From: Xylophilus sp. GW821-FHT01B05
GTDB taxonomy: Bacteria; Pseudomonadota; Gammaproteobacteria; Burkholderiales; Burkholderiaceae_C
Direction of reading: 5' to 3'
Assembly (NCBI GenBank): GCA_038961845.1
Contig: CP152408.1
Coordinates: 3,534,001 to 3,598,000 of the forward strand
Length of the DNA: 64,000 nucleotides
Shown: positions 20,941 to 29,508 of the stretch, piece by piece
Layout of the letters: every line of letters begins with the position of its first letter
Numbering within the stretch: the stretch's first letter is position 1
Position numbers and translations under genes: made by a program
Notes under the pieces: model-generated
Database searches by the model: none
Told to the model about the DNA's origin: nothing
Seen by the model: only the letters and a program-made list of their open reading frames with translations

Positions 20941-20979
20941 TTCGCTGCGGCGTCGCAGATAGACAAGGGGCGCGCCCGC

Positions 20980-21037
20980 TAAAATCGGCCGCTTGCCCCG
21001 TCATTCCAACGGCATCCACCACGTGATGCCGTTTTTC
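20980..21037 (+). promoter_or_regulatory. valS promoter element and leader hairpin
   Basis: A TAAAAT -10-like hexamer at 20980 is followed about 25 bp later by an 8-bp perfect stem AACGGCAT/ATGCCGTT (21008-21033, 10-nt loop) that runs into a T tract and ends 14 bp before the valS start. The hairpin has the form of an intrinsic terminator inside the valS leader. It could be the terminator of upstream transcription or an attenuator; no T-box features are visible. Confidence 0.45.
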
Positions 21038-21050
21038 ATTTCTCTACGCC

Positions 21051-23945
21051 ATGAGCGACGCACAGCCCACTCCCCCAGCCCAGCCCGGCCTCAACAGCCT
21101 GTCCAAGTCCTTCGAGCCCGCCGCCCTTGAGGCGCACTGGGGGCCAGAGTGGGAGAAGCACGGCTACGCCGCCGCCGGCTACCGCGGCACCGGAGCGCCC
21201 AAAGCGGGCGCCGAGGCCTTCTCCATCCAGCTGCCGCCGCCCAATGTGACCGGCACGCTGCACATGGGCCATGCCTTCAACCAGACGGTGATGGACAGCC
21301 TCGCGCGCTACCACCGCATGAAGGGCGCCAACACGCTGTGGGTGCCGGGCACCGACCATGCGGGCATTGCCACGCAGATCGTGGTCGAGCGCCAGCTGCA
21401 AGAGCAAAAGCTCAGCCGCCACGACCTGGGCCGCAAGAACTTTGTCGCCAAGATCTGGGAGTGGAAGGAGAAGTCCGGCAACACCATCACCACGCAGATG
21501 CGCCGCCTGGGCGACAGCGTGGACTGGGGCCACGAGTACTTCACCATGGACGACAAGCTCTCGGGCGTGGTGACCGAGACCTTTGTGCGCCTGTACCAGC
21601 AAGGCCTGATCTACCGCGGCAAGCGCCTGGTCAACTGGGACCCGGCACTCAAAACCGCCGTGTCCGATCTGGAAGTGGAGAGCGAAGAAGAAGACGGCTC
21701 GCTCTGGCACATCCGCTACCCGCTGGCCGATGGCAGCGGCGAATCGCTGGTGGTCGCCACCACCCGGCCCGAGACCATGCTGGGCGACACCGCCGTGATG
21801 GTCCACCCCGAGGATGAGCGCTACCGCCACCTGATCGGCAAGCAGGTCACGCTGCCGCTGTGCGACCGCAGCATTCCCGTGATCGCCGACGACTACGTGG
21901 ACAAGGCCTTCGGCACCGGCGTGGTCAAGGTCACGCCCGCCCACGACTACAACGACTATGCGGTCGGCCAGCGCCACGGCCTGCCGGTCATCGGCATCCT
22001 GACGCTGGACGCCACCGTCAACGACAACGCCCCTGAGAAATACCGCGGCCTGGACCGCTTCGTCGCGCGCAAGCAGATCGTTGCCGACCTCGACGCCCTC
22101 GGCCTGCTGGTCGAGGTCAAGAAGCACAAGCTCATGGTGCCGCGCTGCGTGCGTACCGGCCAGGTGGTCGAGCCCATGCTGACCGACCAGTGGTTCATGG
22201 CCATGAACAAGGTGGGCGAAGGCGACGCCACTGGCAAATCCATCGCGCAAAAAGCCATTGACGCGGTCGACAGCGGCGCGGTGCGCTTCGTGCCCGAGAA
22301 CTGGGTCAACACCTACAACCAGTGGATGCACAACATCCAGGACTGGTGCATCAGCCGCCAGCTCTGGTGGGGCCACCAGATCCCGGCCTGGTACGACGAA
22401 GACGGCAAGGTCTACGTCGCCCGCGACGAGGCCGAGGCCCAAGCACAAGCGCCCGGCAAGACCCTGACCCGCGACGAAGACGTGCTGGACACCTGGTACT
22501 CGTCCGCGATGGTGCCCTTCAGCACCATGGGTTGGCCAAACCAGGGCACGGCAGACACCGACGACTTCAACCTCTACCTGCCCTCCTCGGTGCTGGTGAC
22601 CGGCTACGACATCATCTTCTTCTGGGTCGCCCGGATGATCATGATGAGCACCCACTTCACCGGCCGAGTGCCCTTCAAGGACGTCTACATGCACGGCCTG
22701 GTGCTCGATGCCCAGGGCAAGAAGATGAGCAAGTCCGAAGGCAATGTGCTCGACCCGGTCGACCTGATCGACGGCATCGCGCTGGGCCCGCTGCTGGACA
22801 AGCGCACCACCGGCCTGCGCAAGCCCGAGACCGCGCCCAAGGTGCGCAAGCAGACCGAGAAGGAATTCCCCGACGGCATCCCCGCCTACGGCGCCGACGC
22901 GCTGCGCTTTACCTTCGCGGCCATGGCCTCGCTCGGCCGCAGCGTCAACTTCGACCCCAAGCGCTGCGAGGGCTATCGCAACTTCTGCAACAAGCTCTGG
23001 AACGCCACGCGCTTCGTGCTGATGAACTGCGAAGGCCAGGACTGCGGCCTGGTCGAACACAGCAAGGCCGACTGCGCCCCCGGTGGCAGCGCCCACGGCT
23101 ACCTGCGCTTCAGCCAGGCCGACCGCTGGATCAGCTCCACCCTGCAGCGCGTCGAGGCCGAAGTCGCCAAGGGCTTTGTCGACTACCGCCTCGACCACGT
23201 CGCCAGCGCCATCTACGAGTTCGTCTGGAACGAGTTCTGCGACTGGTACCTGGAAATCGCCAAGGTGCAGATCCAGACCGGCGACGCAGCGCAACAGCGC
23301 GCCACCCGTCGCACCCTGATCCGCACGCTGGAAACCATCCAGCGCCTGGCGCACCCGATCATCCCCTTCATCACCGAAGAGCTGTGGCAAAAGGTCGCGC
23401 CCGTCGCTGGCCGTGCCGGCGCATCGGTCAGCATCGCCGCCTACCCCGAGAGCCAGCCCGAGCGCATCGACCCCGCAGCCGAGGCCTATGTCACCAAGCT
23501 CAAGGCCGTGGTCGACGCCTGCCGCACGCTGCGCGGCGAGATGAATGTCTCGCCCGCCACCCGGCTGCCGCTGTATGCGGTGGGCGACGCAGACTTCCTG
23601 CGCACCGCCATGCCGGCACTGCAGGCGCTGGCCAAGTTGGGCGAGGTCAAGCTCTTCGACGACGAAGCCAGCTGGCAGCAGGCCGCCGACGCCGCGCCCG
23701 TGGCCGTGGTGGGCGAGGCACGTATCTGCCTGCACATGGAGATTGACGTCGCGGCAGAGAAAGCGCGGCTGGGCAAGGAAGTGGCACGCCTGGAGGGCGA
23801 GATCGCCAAGGCCCACGCCAAGCTCGCCAACCAGGCCTTCGTCGCCAAGGCCCCGCCAGCCGTGATCGAGCAAGAGCACAAGCGCCTGACCGACTTCGGC
23901 ACCGCCCTGGAGCGCCTGCGCGCACAACTTGTACGATTGACCTGA
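21051..23945 (+). CDS. valS: Valine--tRNA ligase
   Basis: A 964-residue class I aminoacyl-tRNA synthetase. The HIGH-type motif is in [17 protein letters not shown] (near residue 65), the editing domain spans about 200-340 ([30 protein letters not shown]), and the KMSKS motif is in [14 protein letters not shown] (near 565). An anticodon-binding helical domain and a C-terminal coiled-coil arm ([20 protein letters not shown] onward) follow. The protein is full length. It is preceded by a leader hairpin and followed by galU. Confidence 0.98.
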   Translation: MSDAQPTPPAQPGLNSLSKSFEPAALEAHWGPEWEKHGYAAAGYRGTGAPKAGAEAFSIQLPPPNVTGTLHMGHAFNQTVMDSLARYHRMKGANTLWVPGTDHAGIATQIVVERQLQEQKLSRHDLGRKNFVAKIWEWKEKSGNTITTQMRRLGDSVDWGHEYFTMDDKLSGVVTETFVRLYQQGLIYRGKRLVNWDPALKTAVSDLEVESEEEDGSLWHIRYPLADGSGESLVVATTRPETMLGDTAVMVHPEDERYRHLIGKQVTLPLCDRSIPVIADDYVDKAFGTGVVKVTPAHDYNDYAVGQRHGLPVIGILTLDATVNDNAPEKYRGLDRFVARKQIVADLDALGLLVEVKKHKLMVPRCVRTGQVVEPMLTDQWFMAMNKVGEGDATGKSIAQKAIDAVDSGAVRFVPENWVNTYNQWMHNIQDWCISRQLWWGHQIPAWYDEDGKVYVARDEAEAQAQAPGKTLTRDEDVLDTWYSSAMVPFSTMGWPNQGTADTDDFNLYLPSSVLVTGYDIIFFWVARMIMMSTHFTGRVPFKDVYMHGLVLDAQGKKMSKSEGNVLDPVDLIDGIALGPLLDKRTTGLRKPETAPKVRKQTEKEFPDGIPAYGADALRFTFAAMASLGRSVNFDPKRCEGYRNFCNKLWNATRFVLMNCEGQDCGLVEHSKADCAPGGSAHGYLRFSQADRWISSTLQRVEAEVAKGFVDYRLDHVASAIYEFVWNEFCDWYLEIAKVQIQTGDAAQQRATRRTLIRTLETIQRLAHPIIPFITEELWQKVAPVAGRAGASVSIAAYPESQPERIDPAAEAYVTKLKAVVDACRTLRGEMNVSPATRLPLYAVGDADFLRTAMPALQALAKLGEVKLFDDEASWQQAADAAPVAVVGEARICLHMEIDVAAEKARLGKEVARLEGEIAKAHAKLANQAFVAKAPPAVIEQEHKRLTDFGTALERLRAQLVRLT

Positions 23946-24050
23946 CAGACACTTACCGGGCCTGCCGCTAGCATGGTCCGCTTGTTGCTGCGGCTCGGGG
24001 CTAGGCCCACGCCGCAGCAGTCGCTCACTCACCCGAAGGAACTCGCCTAC

Positions 24051-24950
24051 ATGACCTCTTCGTCCCGTCGCATCAAGAAAGCCGTGTTTCCCGTTGCCGG
24101 CCTTGGCACCCGCTTCCTGCCGGCCACCAAGGCCCAGCCCAAGGAAATGCTGCCGGTGGTGGACAAGCCGCTGATCCAGTACGCGGTGGAAGAAGCCTAC
24201 GCAGCCGGCATCCGCCACATGATCTTCGTCACCGGCCGCAACAAGCGCGCCATCGAAGACCACTTCGACACCGCCTACGAGCTCGAGAACGAGCTGGAAG
24301 CCGCCAACAAACACGCGCTGCTGGCCCTGGTCAAGTCGATCCAGCCCGACGACATGGTGCTGTCCTACGTGCGCCAGCCGCGCATGCTGGGCCTCGGCCA
24401 CGCCGTGCTGTGCGCCGAGCACCTGGTCGGCAACGACGCCTTCGCCGTGCTGCTGGCCGACGACCTGATGGTCGGCAAGCCACCGGTGCTGGCGCAGATG
24501 GCCCAGGTGTTCGAGCGCACCGGCGGCTCGGTGCTGGCGGTGCAGGAAGTGCCGCAAGAGCAGACCAAACGCTACGGCATCGTCGTCGGCGACACGGTGG
24601 AAGACCGCCTGCTCAAGGTCCAGCACATGGTCGAGAAGCCCGACCCAGCCGTTGCGCCCTCGCGCATGGGCGTGGCCGGCCGCTACATCCTCACGCCTGC
24701 CGTGTTCGAGCAGATCCGCCAGCAAAAGCAGGGCGTGGGCGGCGAGATCCAGCTCACCGACGGCATCGCCGGACTCATGAAGAACGAGTGGGTCTACGCC
24801 TGGCAGTACGAAGGCAAGCGCTACGACTGCGGCAGCAAGGAAGGCTTCCTGGAGGCCACCGTCGAACTCGCATTGCAGCACCCGGAAGTCGGCGCGAATT
24901 TCCGCGAATACCTGTCGACGCTCGACATCGGGAAGACGGCCTCGGCCTGA
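24051..24950 (+). CDS. galU: UTP--glucose-1-phosphate uridylyltransferase
   Basis: A 299-residue nucleotidyltransferase that makes UDP-glucose. The N-terminal [21 protein letters not shown] is the nucleotide-binding signature, followed by the [12 protein letters not shown] segment, VLLADDLM with metal-binding aspartates, and [13 protein letters not shown]. The start at 24051 ([12 protein letters not shown]) has a GAAGGA ribosome-binding site. The 105-bp gap after valS allows either read-through or a separate promoter. Confidence 0.96.
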   Translation: MTSSSRRIKKAVFPVAGLGTRFLPATKAQPKEMLPVVDKPLIQYAVEEAYAAGIRHMIFVTGRNKRAIEDHFDTAYELENELEAANKHALLALVKSIQPDDMVLSYVRQPRMLGLGHAVLCAEHLVGNDAFAVLLADDLMVGKPPVLAQMAQVFERTGGSVLAVQEVPQEQTKRYGIVVGDTVEDRLLKVQHMVEKPDPAVAPSRMGVAGRYILTPAVFEQIRQQKQGVGGEIQLTDGIAGLMKNEWVYAWQYEGKRYDCGSKEGFLEATVELALQHPEVGANFREYLSTLDIGKTASA

Positions 24951-24967
24951 GCCTCGAACGCGCCGGA

Positions 24968-25195
24968 CTAGCGCCGGCGCAGCACGTGGATGAAGTCGGT
25001 GCCCGCGGTCTGCTGCTCGACCAGCTCATTGCCAGTCTGGCGCGCAAAGGCCTGAAAGTCGCGCACCGAGCCCGCATCCGTCGACACCACGCGCAGCAAC
25101 TGCCCGCTGTGCAGCTCAGACAGCGCCTTCTTGGCCTTGAGGATAGGCAGCGGGCAATTCAAGCCGCGGGTGTCGAGTTCTTTGTTGACTTCCAT
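24968..25195 (-). CDS. TusA-family sulfurtransferase
   Basis: A 75-residue single-domain protein with the TusA/SirA signature LDTRGLNCPLPILKAKKAL, in which the CPxP cysteine carries persulfide sulfur. The fold (beta-alpha-beta-alpha-beta-beta) is complete. TusA passes sulfur to tRNA thiolation or other acceptors; TusA-like paralogues have other redox roles, so the gene name is not fixed. It is convergent with galU and 27 bp downstream of the Nudix gene on its strand. Confidence 0.88.
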   Translation of the reverse strand: MEVNKELDTRGLNCPLPILKAKKALSELHSGQLLRVVSTDAGSVRDFQAFARQTGNELVEQQTAGTDFIHVLRRR

Positions 25196-25222
25196 GCTGG
25201 GTTCCGTACAGAGGACGGGATT

Positions 25223-25756
25223 CTAGGCCGCAGGCGCCGGCCACTCCATGAAGACCGGTTCGCGCCCACGTGAACGCAGCCAATCGGCCAGCGCCAGGCC
25301 CGTGGCGGCAGGCCAGCAACGCAGTTCATCCAGGGCAAACATGCGGTACTCGGCCAGCTCGGGCGACAGCCGCACCTCGCCCGTGGCCTGCACGTGGTAG
25401 GCAATGATCACCTGGTTCATGCGCTGGAAGTCATAGACGCCAATCAGCTGCACCGATTGCGCGTACAGGTTGGTCTCTTCCTTCACCTCGCGCGCAATGC
25501 CCTCTTCGGGTTTCTCGCCGGCCTCCATGAAGCCGGTGATCAACGCGAACATGCGGTGCGTCCAGGCTGCATTGCGCGCCAGCAGCACCTGGCCATTCAC
25601 CTCCACCACGGCCGCCAGTACCGGCGTCGGGTTGTTCCAGTGGGTCCAGCCGCAGGCGGCACAGCGCAGGCGCAGTTTCTCGCCGCCGTCTTCCATCCGC
25701 GCCATGGGCGCCAGCGCGCCCGCACACTGCGGGCAGAAGCGGTAATCCTGCTGCAT
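25223..25756 (-). CDS. Nudix hydrolase with N-terminal zinc ribbon
   Basis: A 177-residue protein. A zinc ribbon (CPQC and CAACG, residues 8-37) precedes a Nudix domain with the canonical box GFMEAGEKPEEGIAREVKEETNL (here G...E...REVKEE), the Mg-binding catalytic helix. The arrangement resembles the C-terminal half of NudC-type NADH pyrophosphatases but lacks the N-terminal half, so it is a shorter relative acting on an unknown nucleoside diphosphate derivative. A family-1 repeat lies between it and cysM upstream. Confidence 0.87.
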   Translation of the reverse strand: MQQDYRFCPQCAGALAPMARMEDGGEKLRLRCAACGWTHWNNPTPVLAAVVEVNGQVLLARNAAWTHRMFALITGFMEAGEKPEEGIAREVKEETNLYAQSVQLIGVYDFQRMNQVIIAYHVQATGEVRLSPELAEYRMFALDELRCWPAATGLALADWLRSRGREPVFMEWPAPAA

Positions 25757-25757
25757 T

Positions 25758-25823
25758 GCTACTCTTTCAATAGCTAATAGCCGGCACCCTGCCTGGGCTT
25801 AAGCACTGTTTCGTTCAAAAACT
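25758..25823. repeat. Dispersed intergenic repeat, family 1, copy D
   Basis: Ctctttcaatagctaatagccggcaccctgcctgggcttaagcactgtttcgttcaaaaactc, lying exactly between the cysM stop and the Nudix start on the minus strand. The tail ttcgttcaaaaact matches copy A. Confidence 0.7.
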
Positions 25824-26725
25824 CAGGCGGGAAACACGCCGGTCGAGAGATAGCGATCACCACGGTCGCAGACGATGAAGGCGATGGTTGCGTTCTGCTC
25901 GCGCTGCGAGATCTGCTGCGCCACCCAGCAGGCGCCTGCCGCAGAAATACCCGCGAAGATGCCCTCTTCGCGCGCCAGGCGGCGGCACATTTCCTCGGCA
26001 TCCGACTGGCTGACCAGCACCGTCTCATCCACCACGTTGGCGTCGTAGATCTGCGGCATGTACTCTGCGGGCCATTTGCGTATGCCCGGGATGCGCGAGC
26101 CCTCAGCCGGCTGCGCGCCGATGATGCGCACCGACGGTTTCTTTTCCTTGAGATAGCGCCCCACGCCGGTGATCGTGCCGGTGGTGCCCATGGCGCTCAC
26201 AAAGTGGGTGATGCGGCCATGCGTGGCTTCCCAGATCTCGGGGCCCGTGGTCTCGTAGTGGATGCGCGGGTTGTCGGTATTGGCGAATTGGTCCAACACA
26301 CGGCCCTTGCCGTCCTTCTGCATCTGCTCGGCCAGATCACGCGCGTACTCCATGCCGCCGCTCTTGGGCGTGAGGATCAGCTCGGCACCGAAAGCCTTCA
26401 TGGTCTGCGCGCGCTCGATGGACAGGTCCTCCGGCATGATCAGCAGCATGCGGTAGCCCTTGATGGCCGCAGCCATCGCCAGCGCGATACCGGTATTGCC
26501 AGAGGTTGCCTCGATCAGCACATCGCCCGGCCGGATGTCGCCGCGCTCTTCCGCGCGCTGGATCATCGACAAGGCCGGCCGGTCTTTCACCGACCCCGCC
26601 GGGTTGTTGCCCTCAAGCTTGCCGAGCACCACGTTGCCCGAAACCGCACCCTCCGCCGCCCCAATGCGCTGCAGCGCAACAAGCGGCGTACGGCCGATGG
26701 TGTCTTCAATGGTGGGATATTTCAT
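25823..26725 (-). CDS. cysM: Cysteine synthase B (O-acetylserine/thiosulfate sulfhydrylase)
   Basis: A 300-residue PLP enzyme of the cysteine synthase family. The PLP lysine is in NPAGSVKDRPA near residue 50, the substrate loop is EATSGNTGIALA, and the phosphate-binding glycine loop is SAMGTTGTITGVGRYL. CysM-type features are the short C-terminus and the RGDRYLSTGVF ending, where CysK has a different tail. It makes cysteine from O-acetylserine with sulfide or thiosulfate. The start at 26725 lies 38 bp from the divergent tRNA-Leu. Confidence 0.93.
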   Translation of the reverse strand: MKYPTIEDTIGRTPLVALQRIGAAEGAVSGNVVLGKLEGNNPAGSVKDRPALSMIQRAEERGDIRPGDVLIEATSGNTGIALAMAAAIKGYRMLLIMPEDLSIERAQTMKAFGAELILTPKSGGMEYARDLAEQMQKDGKGRVLDQFANTDNPRIHYETTGPEIWEATHGRITHFVSAMGTTGTITGVGRYLKEKKPSVRIIGAQPAEGSRIPGIRKWPAEYMPQIYDANVVDETVLVSQSDAEEMCRRLAREEGIFAGISAAGACWVAQQISQREQNATIAFIVCDRGDRYLSTGVFPA

Positions 26726-26763
26726 GGCTGCACTGTGCCATAATTTCAGACTTCGCTCCCGAC

Positions 26764-26848
26764 GCCCGGGTGGTGAAATTGGTAGACGCAGGGGACTCAA
26801 AATCCCCCACCGAAAGGTGTGCCGGTTCGATTCCGGCCCCGGGCACCA
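26764..26848 (+). tRNA. tRNA-Leu (anticodon CAA)
   Basis: An 85-nt type II tRNA. The acceptor stem GCCCGGG/CCCGGGC, a D-arm with GGTAGACGC, the anticodon stem GGGGA/TCCCC with loop CTCAAAA (anticodon CAA, reading UUG), a long variable arm (CCACCGAAAGGTG) and T-loop GGTTCGATTCC are all present. CCA is encoded. Its 3' end is the attachment site of the element that follows. Phage P4 uses the tRNA-Leu(CAA) gene leuX of E. coli as its attachment site, so the target type is the same. Confidence 0.98.
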
Positions 26849-26849
26849 T
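26831..26849 (+). other. Left attachment site (tRNA-Leu 3' end)
   Basis: The 19-bp segment TTCCGGCCCCGGGCACCAT covers the T-arm 3' half, acceptor strand and CCA. It recurs with a single-base deletion at the right end of the element. Confidence 0.8.
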
Positions 26850-26881
26850 TGATAAGTCTCGCAAGGTCTCAGAACCTCTCA

Positions 26882-26915
26882 AAACCCGCATGCGCCATAG
26901 GCATAGCGGGTTTTT
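26882..26915 (+). terminator. Terminator just inside the left end of the element
   Basis: AAACCCGC and GCGGGTTT arms with an ATGC/GCAT inner extension and a T tract. It would end tRNA-Leu transcription before the integrase. Confidence 0.8.
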
Positions 26916-26949
26916 CTTTGTCTCGCATCGCCCCGCTTGGTACCATGAC

Positions 26950-27013
26950 ATACCAACAATTTGTTGGTATTTTTGCTGGTACTTGGAAGTACCCGCTCTC
27001 AGAAGTACCAACA
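26950..27013. promoter_or_regulatory. Integrase arm-type sites and int promoter region
   Basis: A perfect 9-bp inverted repeat ATACCAACA/TGTTGGTAT at 26950-26970 is followed by CTGGTACTTGG, GGAAGTACC and AGAAGTACCAACA. The TGGTACTT core recurs twice at 35386-35406 near the right end, as expected for integrase/excisionase arm-binding sites in attL and attR. The inverted repeat may also be an autoregulatory operator. Confidence 0.6.
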
Positions 27014-27027
27014 GGGAGAGTCCAAGG

Positions 27028-28251
27028 ATGGCGCTGACAGATACGTTCGTGAAGAACGCCAAGCCCAACGGCTCGACGGCTGGGGAAAAGCACACGGATG
27101 GGCTGGGCCTGTACCTCCATGTGAAGGGCCCAGGCAAGTACTGGCGCATGAGCTACCGGTTCGCCGGGAAGCAGAAGACGCTGGCTCTAGGCGTCTACCC
27201 TGCCGTTTCGCTGGCGAAAGCCCGTGCCAAGCGTGACAAGGCCCGCGAGCTGCTTGCCGATGGGATCGATCCCAGCACCGCCAAGCGTGAGGAAAAGCGG
27301 GCGACTGCAGCAGCCATAGTGCACACCTTCGAAGGCGTGGCGCGAGACTGGCTGGAGAAGACAAGCGCCGACCGCATGCCCAGCACCCAGAACAAGATCA
27401 CAACATGGCTTGAAAAGGACGTGCTGCCTTTCATCGGGTCCATGCCTATGCTCACTATCGGCCCACGGGACGTGCTGGCAGCTCTGCGCAAGATGGAAGC
27501 CCGCGGCGCCCTCGATAGCGTTCAGCGCGTCAAACAGGTTTGCGGCCAGGTGTTCCGGTACGCGGTCGCCACCGGCAGCGCAGAACGCGACGTAACACAG
27601 GATCTGAAGGGCGCCCTGACCAAGGCTACTTCCCGGCACTTCGCCGCGATCACTGAGCCCCAGCAGACGGGCGAACTATTGCGCTCGATCTTTGGGTACA
27701 CCGGGCACCCGACCACCACAGCCGCCCTGAAGCTGTCGCCGCTGGTGTTTGTCCGGCCTGGCGAGCTGCGCACTGCGGAATGGGCAGAGATCGACCTGAA
27801 CGCGGCAGAGTGGCGCATCCCAGGCAGCAAGATGAAGATGAAGGTTGACCACCTGGTGCCACTCGCCACGCAAGCGGTGGATCTGCTTCGCGGCCTGCAC
27901 CCCGCCACCGGGCACGGCCGCTACGTGTTCCCCAGCCTGCGCACTGGCGAGCGCCCCATGAGCGAGAACACCATCAATGCAGCATTGCGCGGCATGGGCT
28001 ACAGCGCAGAAGTGCACACCGCCCACGGGTTCCGCGCCATGGCCAGAACCATCATGGACGAGGTAATGGGCGAGCGCGTAGACCTGATCGAGCACCAACT
28101 GGCGCACGCGGTCAAGGATGTTAATGGCCGGGCCTACAACCGCACGGCACACCTACCGGCACGGCGAAAGATGATGCAGCGCTGGGCGGACTACCTGGAC
28201 AAACTGCGTGTCGGCGCGGACGTGATCCAGTTCAAGGGCGGGCCGCGATGA
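27028..28251 (+). CDS. int: Tyrosine recombinase, P4-type integrase
   Basis: A 407-residue integrase. The N-terminal DUF4102 arm-binding domain (residues 1-85; FVKNAKPNGSTAGEKHTDGLGLYLHV, with SLAKARAKRDKARELLADGIDP) and the core-binding domain (about 100-180) precede the catalytic domain. The catalytic residues are Arg in VRPGELRTAEW, HxxR in TAHGFRAMART, and the tyrosine in VNGRAYNRTAHL. It integrates into the adjacent tRNA 3' end. The start at 27028 follows CCAAGG; length is typical of P4 integrases. Confidence 0.96.
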   Translation: MALTDTFVKNAKPNGSTAGEKHTDGLGLYLHVKGPGKYWRMSYRFAGKQKTLALGVYPAVSLAKARAKRDKARELLADGIDPSTAKREEKRATAAAIVHTFEGVARDWLEKTSADRMPSTQNKITTWLEKDVLPFIGSMPMLTIGPRDVLAALRKMEARGALDSVQRVKQVCGQVFRYAVATGSAERDVTQDLKGALTKATSRHFAAITEPQQTGELLRSIFGYTGHPTTTAALKLSPLVFVRPGELRTAEWAEIDLNAAEWRIPGSKMKMKVDHLVPLATQAVDLLRGLHPATGHGRYVFPSLRTGERPMSENTINAALRGMGYSAEVHTAHGFRAMARTIMDEVMGERVDLIEHQLAHAVKDVNGRAYNRTAHLPARRKMMQRWADYLDKLRVGADVIQFKGGPR

Positions 28252-28284
28252 TGACCGCGTGGGCTGAATTTCTAGGAGTTGGCA

Positions 28285-29148
28285 ATGGATGACGAAACGG
28301 ACGACGGGATAGATCACGAAGCGCTTGACCGCTACAACGCAATCCGAGATGGGGCATGGGCCGATGCGGTAAAGGAGGTCTTCGAGATGAACCTTCCCTT
28401 GGAGATTGGCCTACCACGGAACATCTCCGGTTTGTGCACCCGTGCAAACGATCAGTACGCAAGGACCTATGACGGCTTGCAGGAACGCCACACCCACAAG
28501 TTGCCGGCGCTTTTCGCCTATGCACAGTGGGTCAAATGGGGATCTGCCTGGGATGGCGCCCATTGGTTTCGCCGCTCTATCGAGGACGGCACGGTAGGGG
28601 ACAACGAGTACTGCCGCGAGCATTGCACGCCGGCCGGCTACGCGCGCACTGAAGGATGGGCTTACGCCGTCTTCAACAAGATGGCAGAACTGAAATTTCA
28701 TGCCCTCTTTCGGGAAGTGCTGGAACATTTCGCCTTCGATGGCCCCCCGTCGGATCACGATGTGCTGCAGGCCCTGGAACTGCACTGGTTATGGCAGGCT
28801 AGCCAAGGCTGTGCATCTCATGCTGAGCTCTTGGAGGTTCTGCACGAAGCAGGAGAGGCTGGCGCCCTGGCGAACGGTCTTCACATGTGGGACGCGGGCG
28901 CCAGTACTTTGCTTGAGACCTTGGAGGCGGACCCCACCAGCAGCGCCGCAGTAAGCGTGCGTCGCGTACTGGCCAAAGCCGCTGCCGGCGTCCGCCATGC
29001 GCCGAACCAAGCGGTGCGCGAGCGGGTGGTTACGCGCTACAAAGCCGAACGCAGCCAGTTCACCAGCAAGGATGCTGCTGCCATCGCATACACCAAAGAC
29101 TTTCCGTTCGAGTTCTCGACCATTCGGGATTGGTTGAAGGGCATCTGA
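28285..29148 (+). CDS. Protein of unknown function (287 aa), candidate satellite cargo
   Basis: A 287-residue acidic, Trp/His-rich, mainly helical protein with no signal peptide or membrane helix. I do not recognise a family. The N-terminal half is the most distinctive (LPRNISGLCTRANDQYARTYDGL, AQWVKWGSAWDGAHWF); the C-terminal part resembles a helical adaptor (ALAKAAAG..., ERVVTRYKAERSQF). It has a good TAGGAG ribosome-binding site 6 bp before the ATG. It stands between int and alpA, next to int, a position that in P4-family satellites is variable and often holds anti-phage genes. The function is unknown. Confidence 0.75.
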   Translation: MDDETDDGIDHEALDRYNAIRDGAWADAVKEVFEMNLPLEIGLPRNISGLCTRANDQYARTYDGLQERHTHKLPALFAYAQWVKWGSAWDGAHWFRRSIEDGTVGDNEYCREHCTPAGYARTEGWAYAVFNKMAELKFHALFREVLEHFAFDGPPSDHDVLQALELHWLWQASQGCASHAELLEVLHEAGEAGALANGLHMWDAGASTLLETLEADPTSSAAVSVRRVLAKAAAGVRHAPNQAVRERVVTRYKAERSQFTSKDAAAIAYTKDFPFEFSTIRDWLKGI

Positions 29149-29259
29149 GCCTGAGTCCTACTGCACAGCCCCGACCCTGCCAGCAAAGGGCCTAGCTTGC
29201 CAGCACAGGGCGAGTCATGCCCGTAGGCTGGCTTCAAACCTGACGGCAAGAAAAAGACA

Positions 29260-29308
29260 GTCACTCCACTCCCGCAGCACGATGCAACGCGGGTCGAAAT
29301 GGAGTGAC
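29260..29308. promoter_or_regulatory. Nested inverted repeat before alpA
   Basis: Perfect 9-bp arms GTCACTCCA (29260-29268) and TGGAGTGAC (29300-29308) enclose a second pair CCCGC/GCGGG. The right arm ends 2 bp before the alpA start. The 10-mer ATGGAGTGAC at 29299-29308 recurs at 32671-32680, 40 bp before the capsid gene, suggesting a shared operator or RNA element. Confidence 0.5.
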
Positions 29309-29310
29309 GC

Positions 29311-29508
29311 ATGGCATCAATTGCCCAGTCTTACCGCCCGAAGGCCGCAGCCGAGCTGCTGGGCATCGGCACCGCAACCCTCTGGCGCTGGGTCAAGACC
29401 CGGCCCGACTTCCCCCAGCCGATCCGGCTATCTGCACGCTGCACGGTCATCCCCGGTGACCAGCTGATTGCCTGGCGCGATGCCCAGGCCGGTAAGGCGG
29501 TGCAGTGA
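29311..29508 (+). CDS. alpA: AlpA-family phage regulator
   Basis: A 65-residue MerR-like winged-helix protein. AAELLGIGTATLWRWVKTRPDFPQPIRLS is the AlpA/HTH_17 signature and IPGDQLIAWRDAQ forms the C-terminal helix. AlpA proteins act as transcriptional activators or excisionases in P4-like prophages, PICIs and related satellites. Its start immediately follows a nested inverted repeat, so autoregulation is likely. Confidence 0.9.
   Translation: MASIAQSYRPKAAAELLGIGTATLWRWVKTRPDFPQPIRLSARCTVIPGDQLIAWRDAQAGKAVQ

Noticed and set aside
21036..24881. Minus-strand open frame of about 1280 codons opposite valS and galU
   Set aside because: A mirror of two conserved enzymes; its sequence is His/Val/Gly-rich and resembles no protein.
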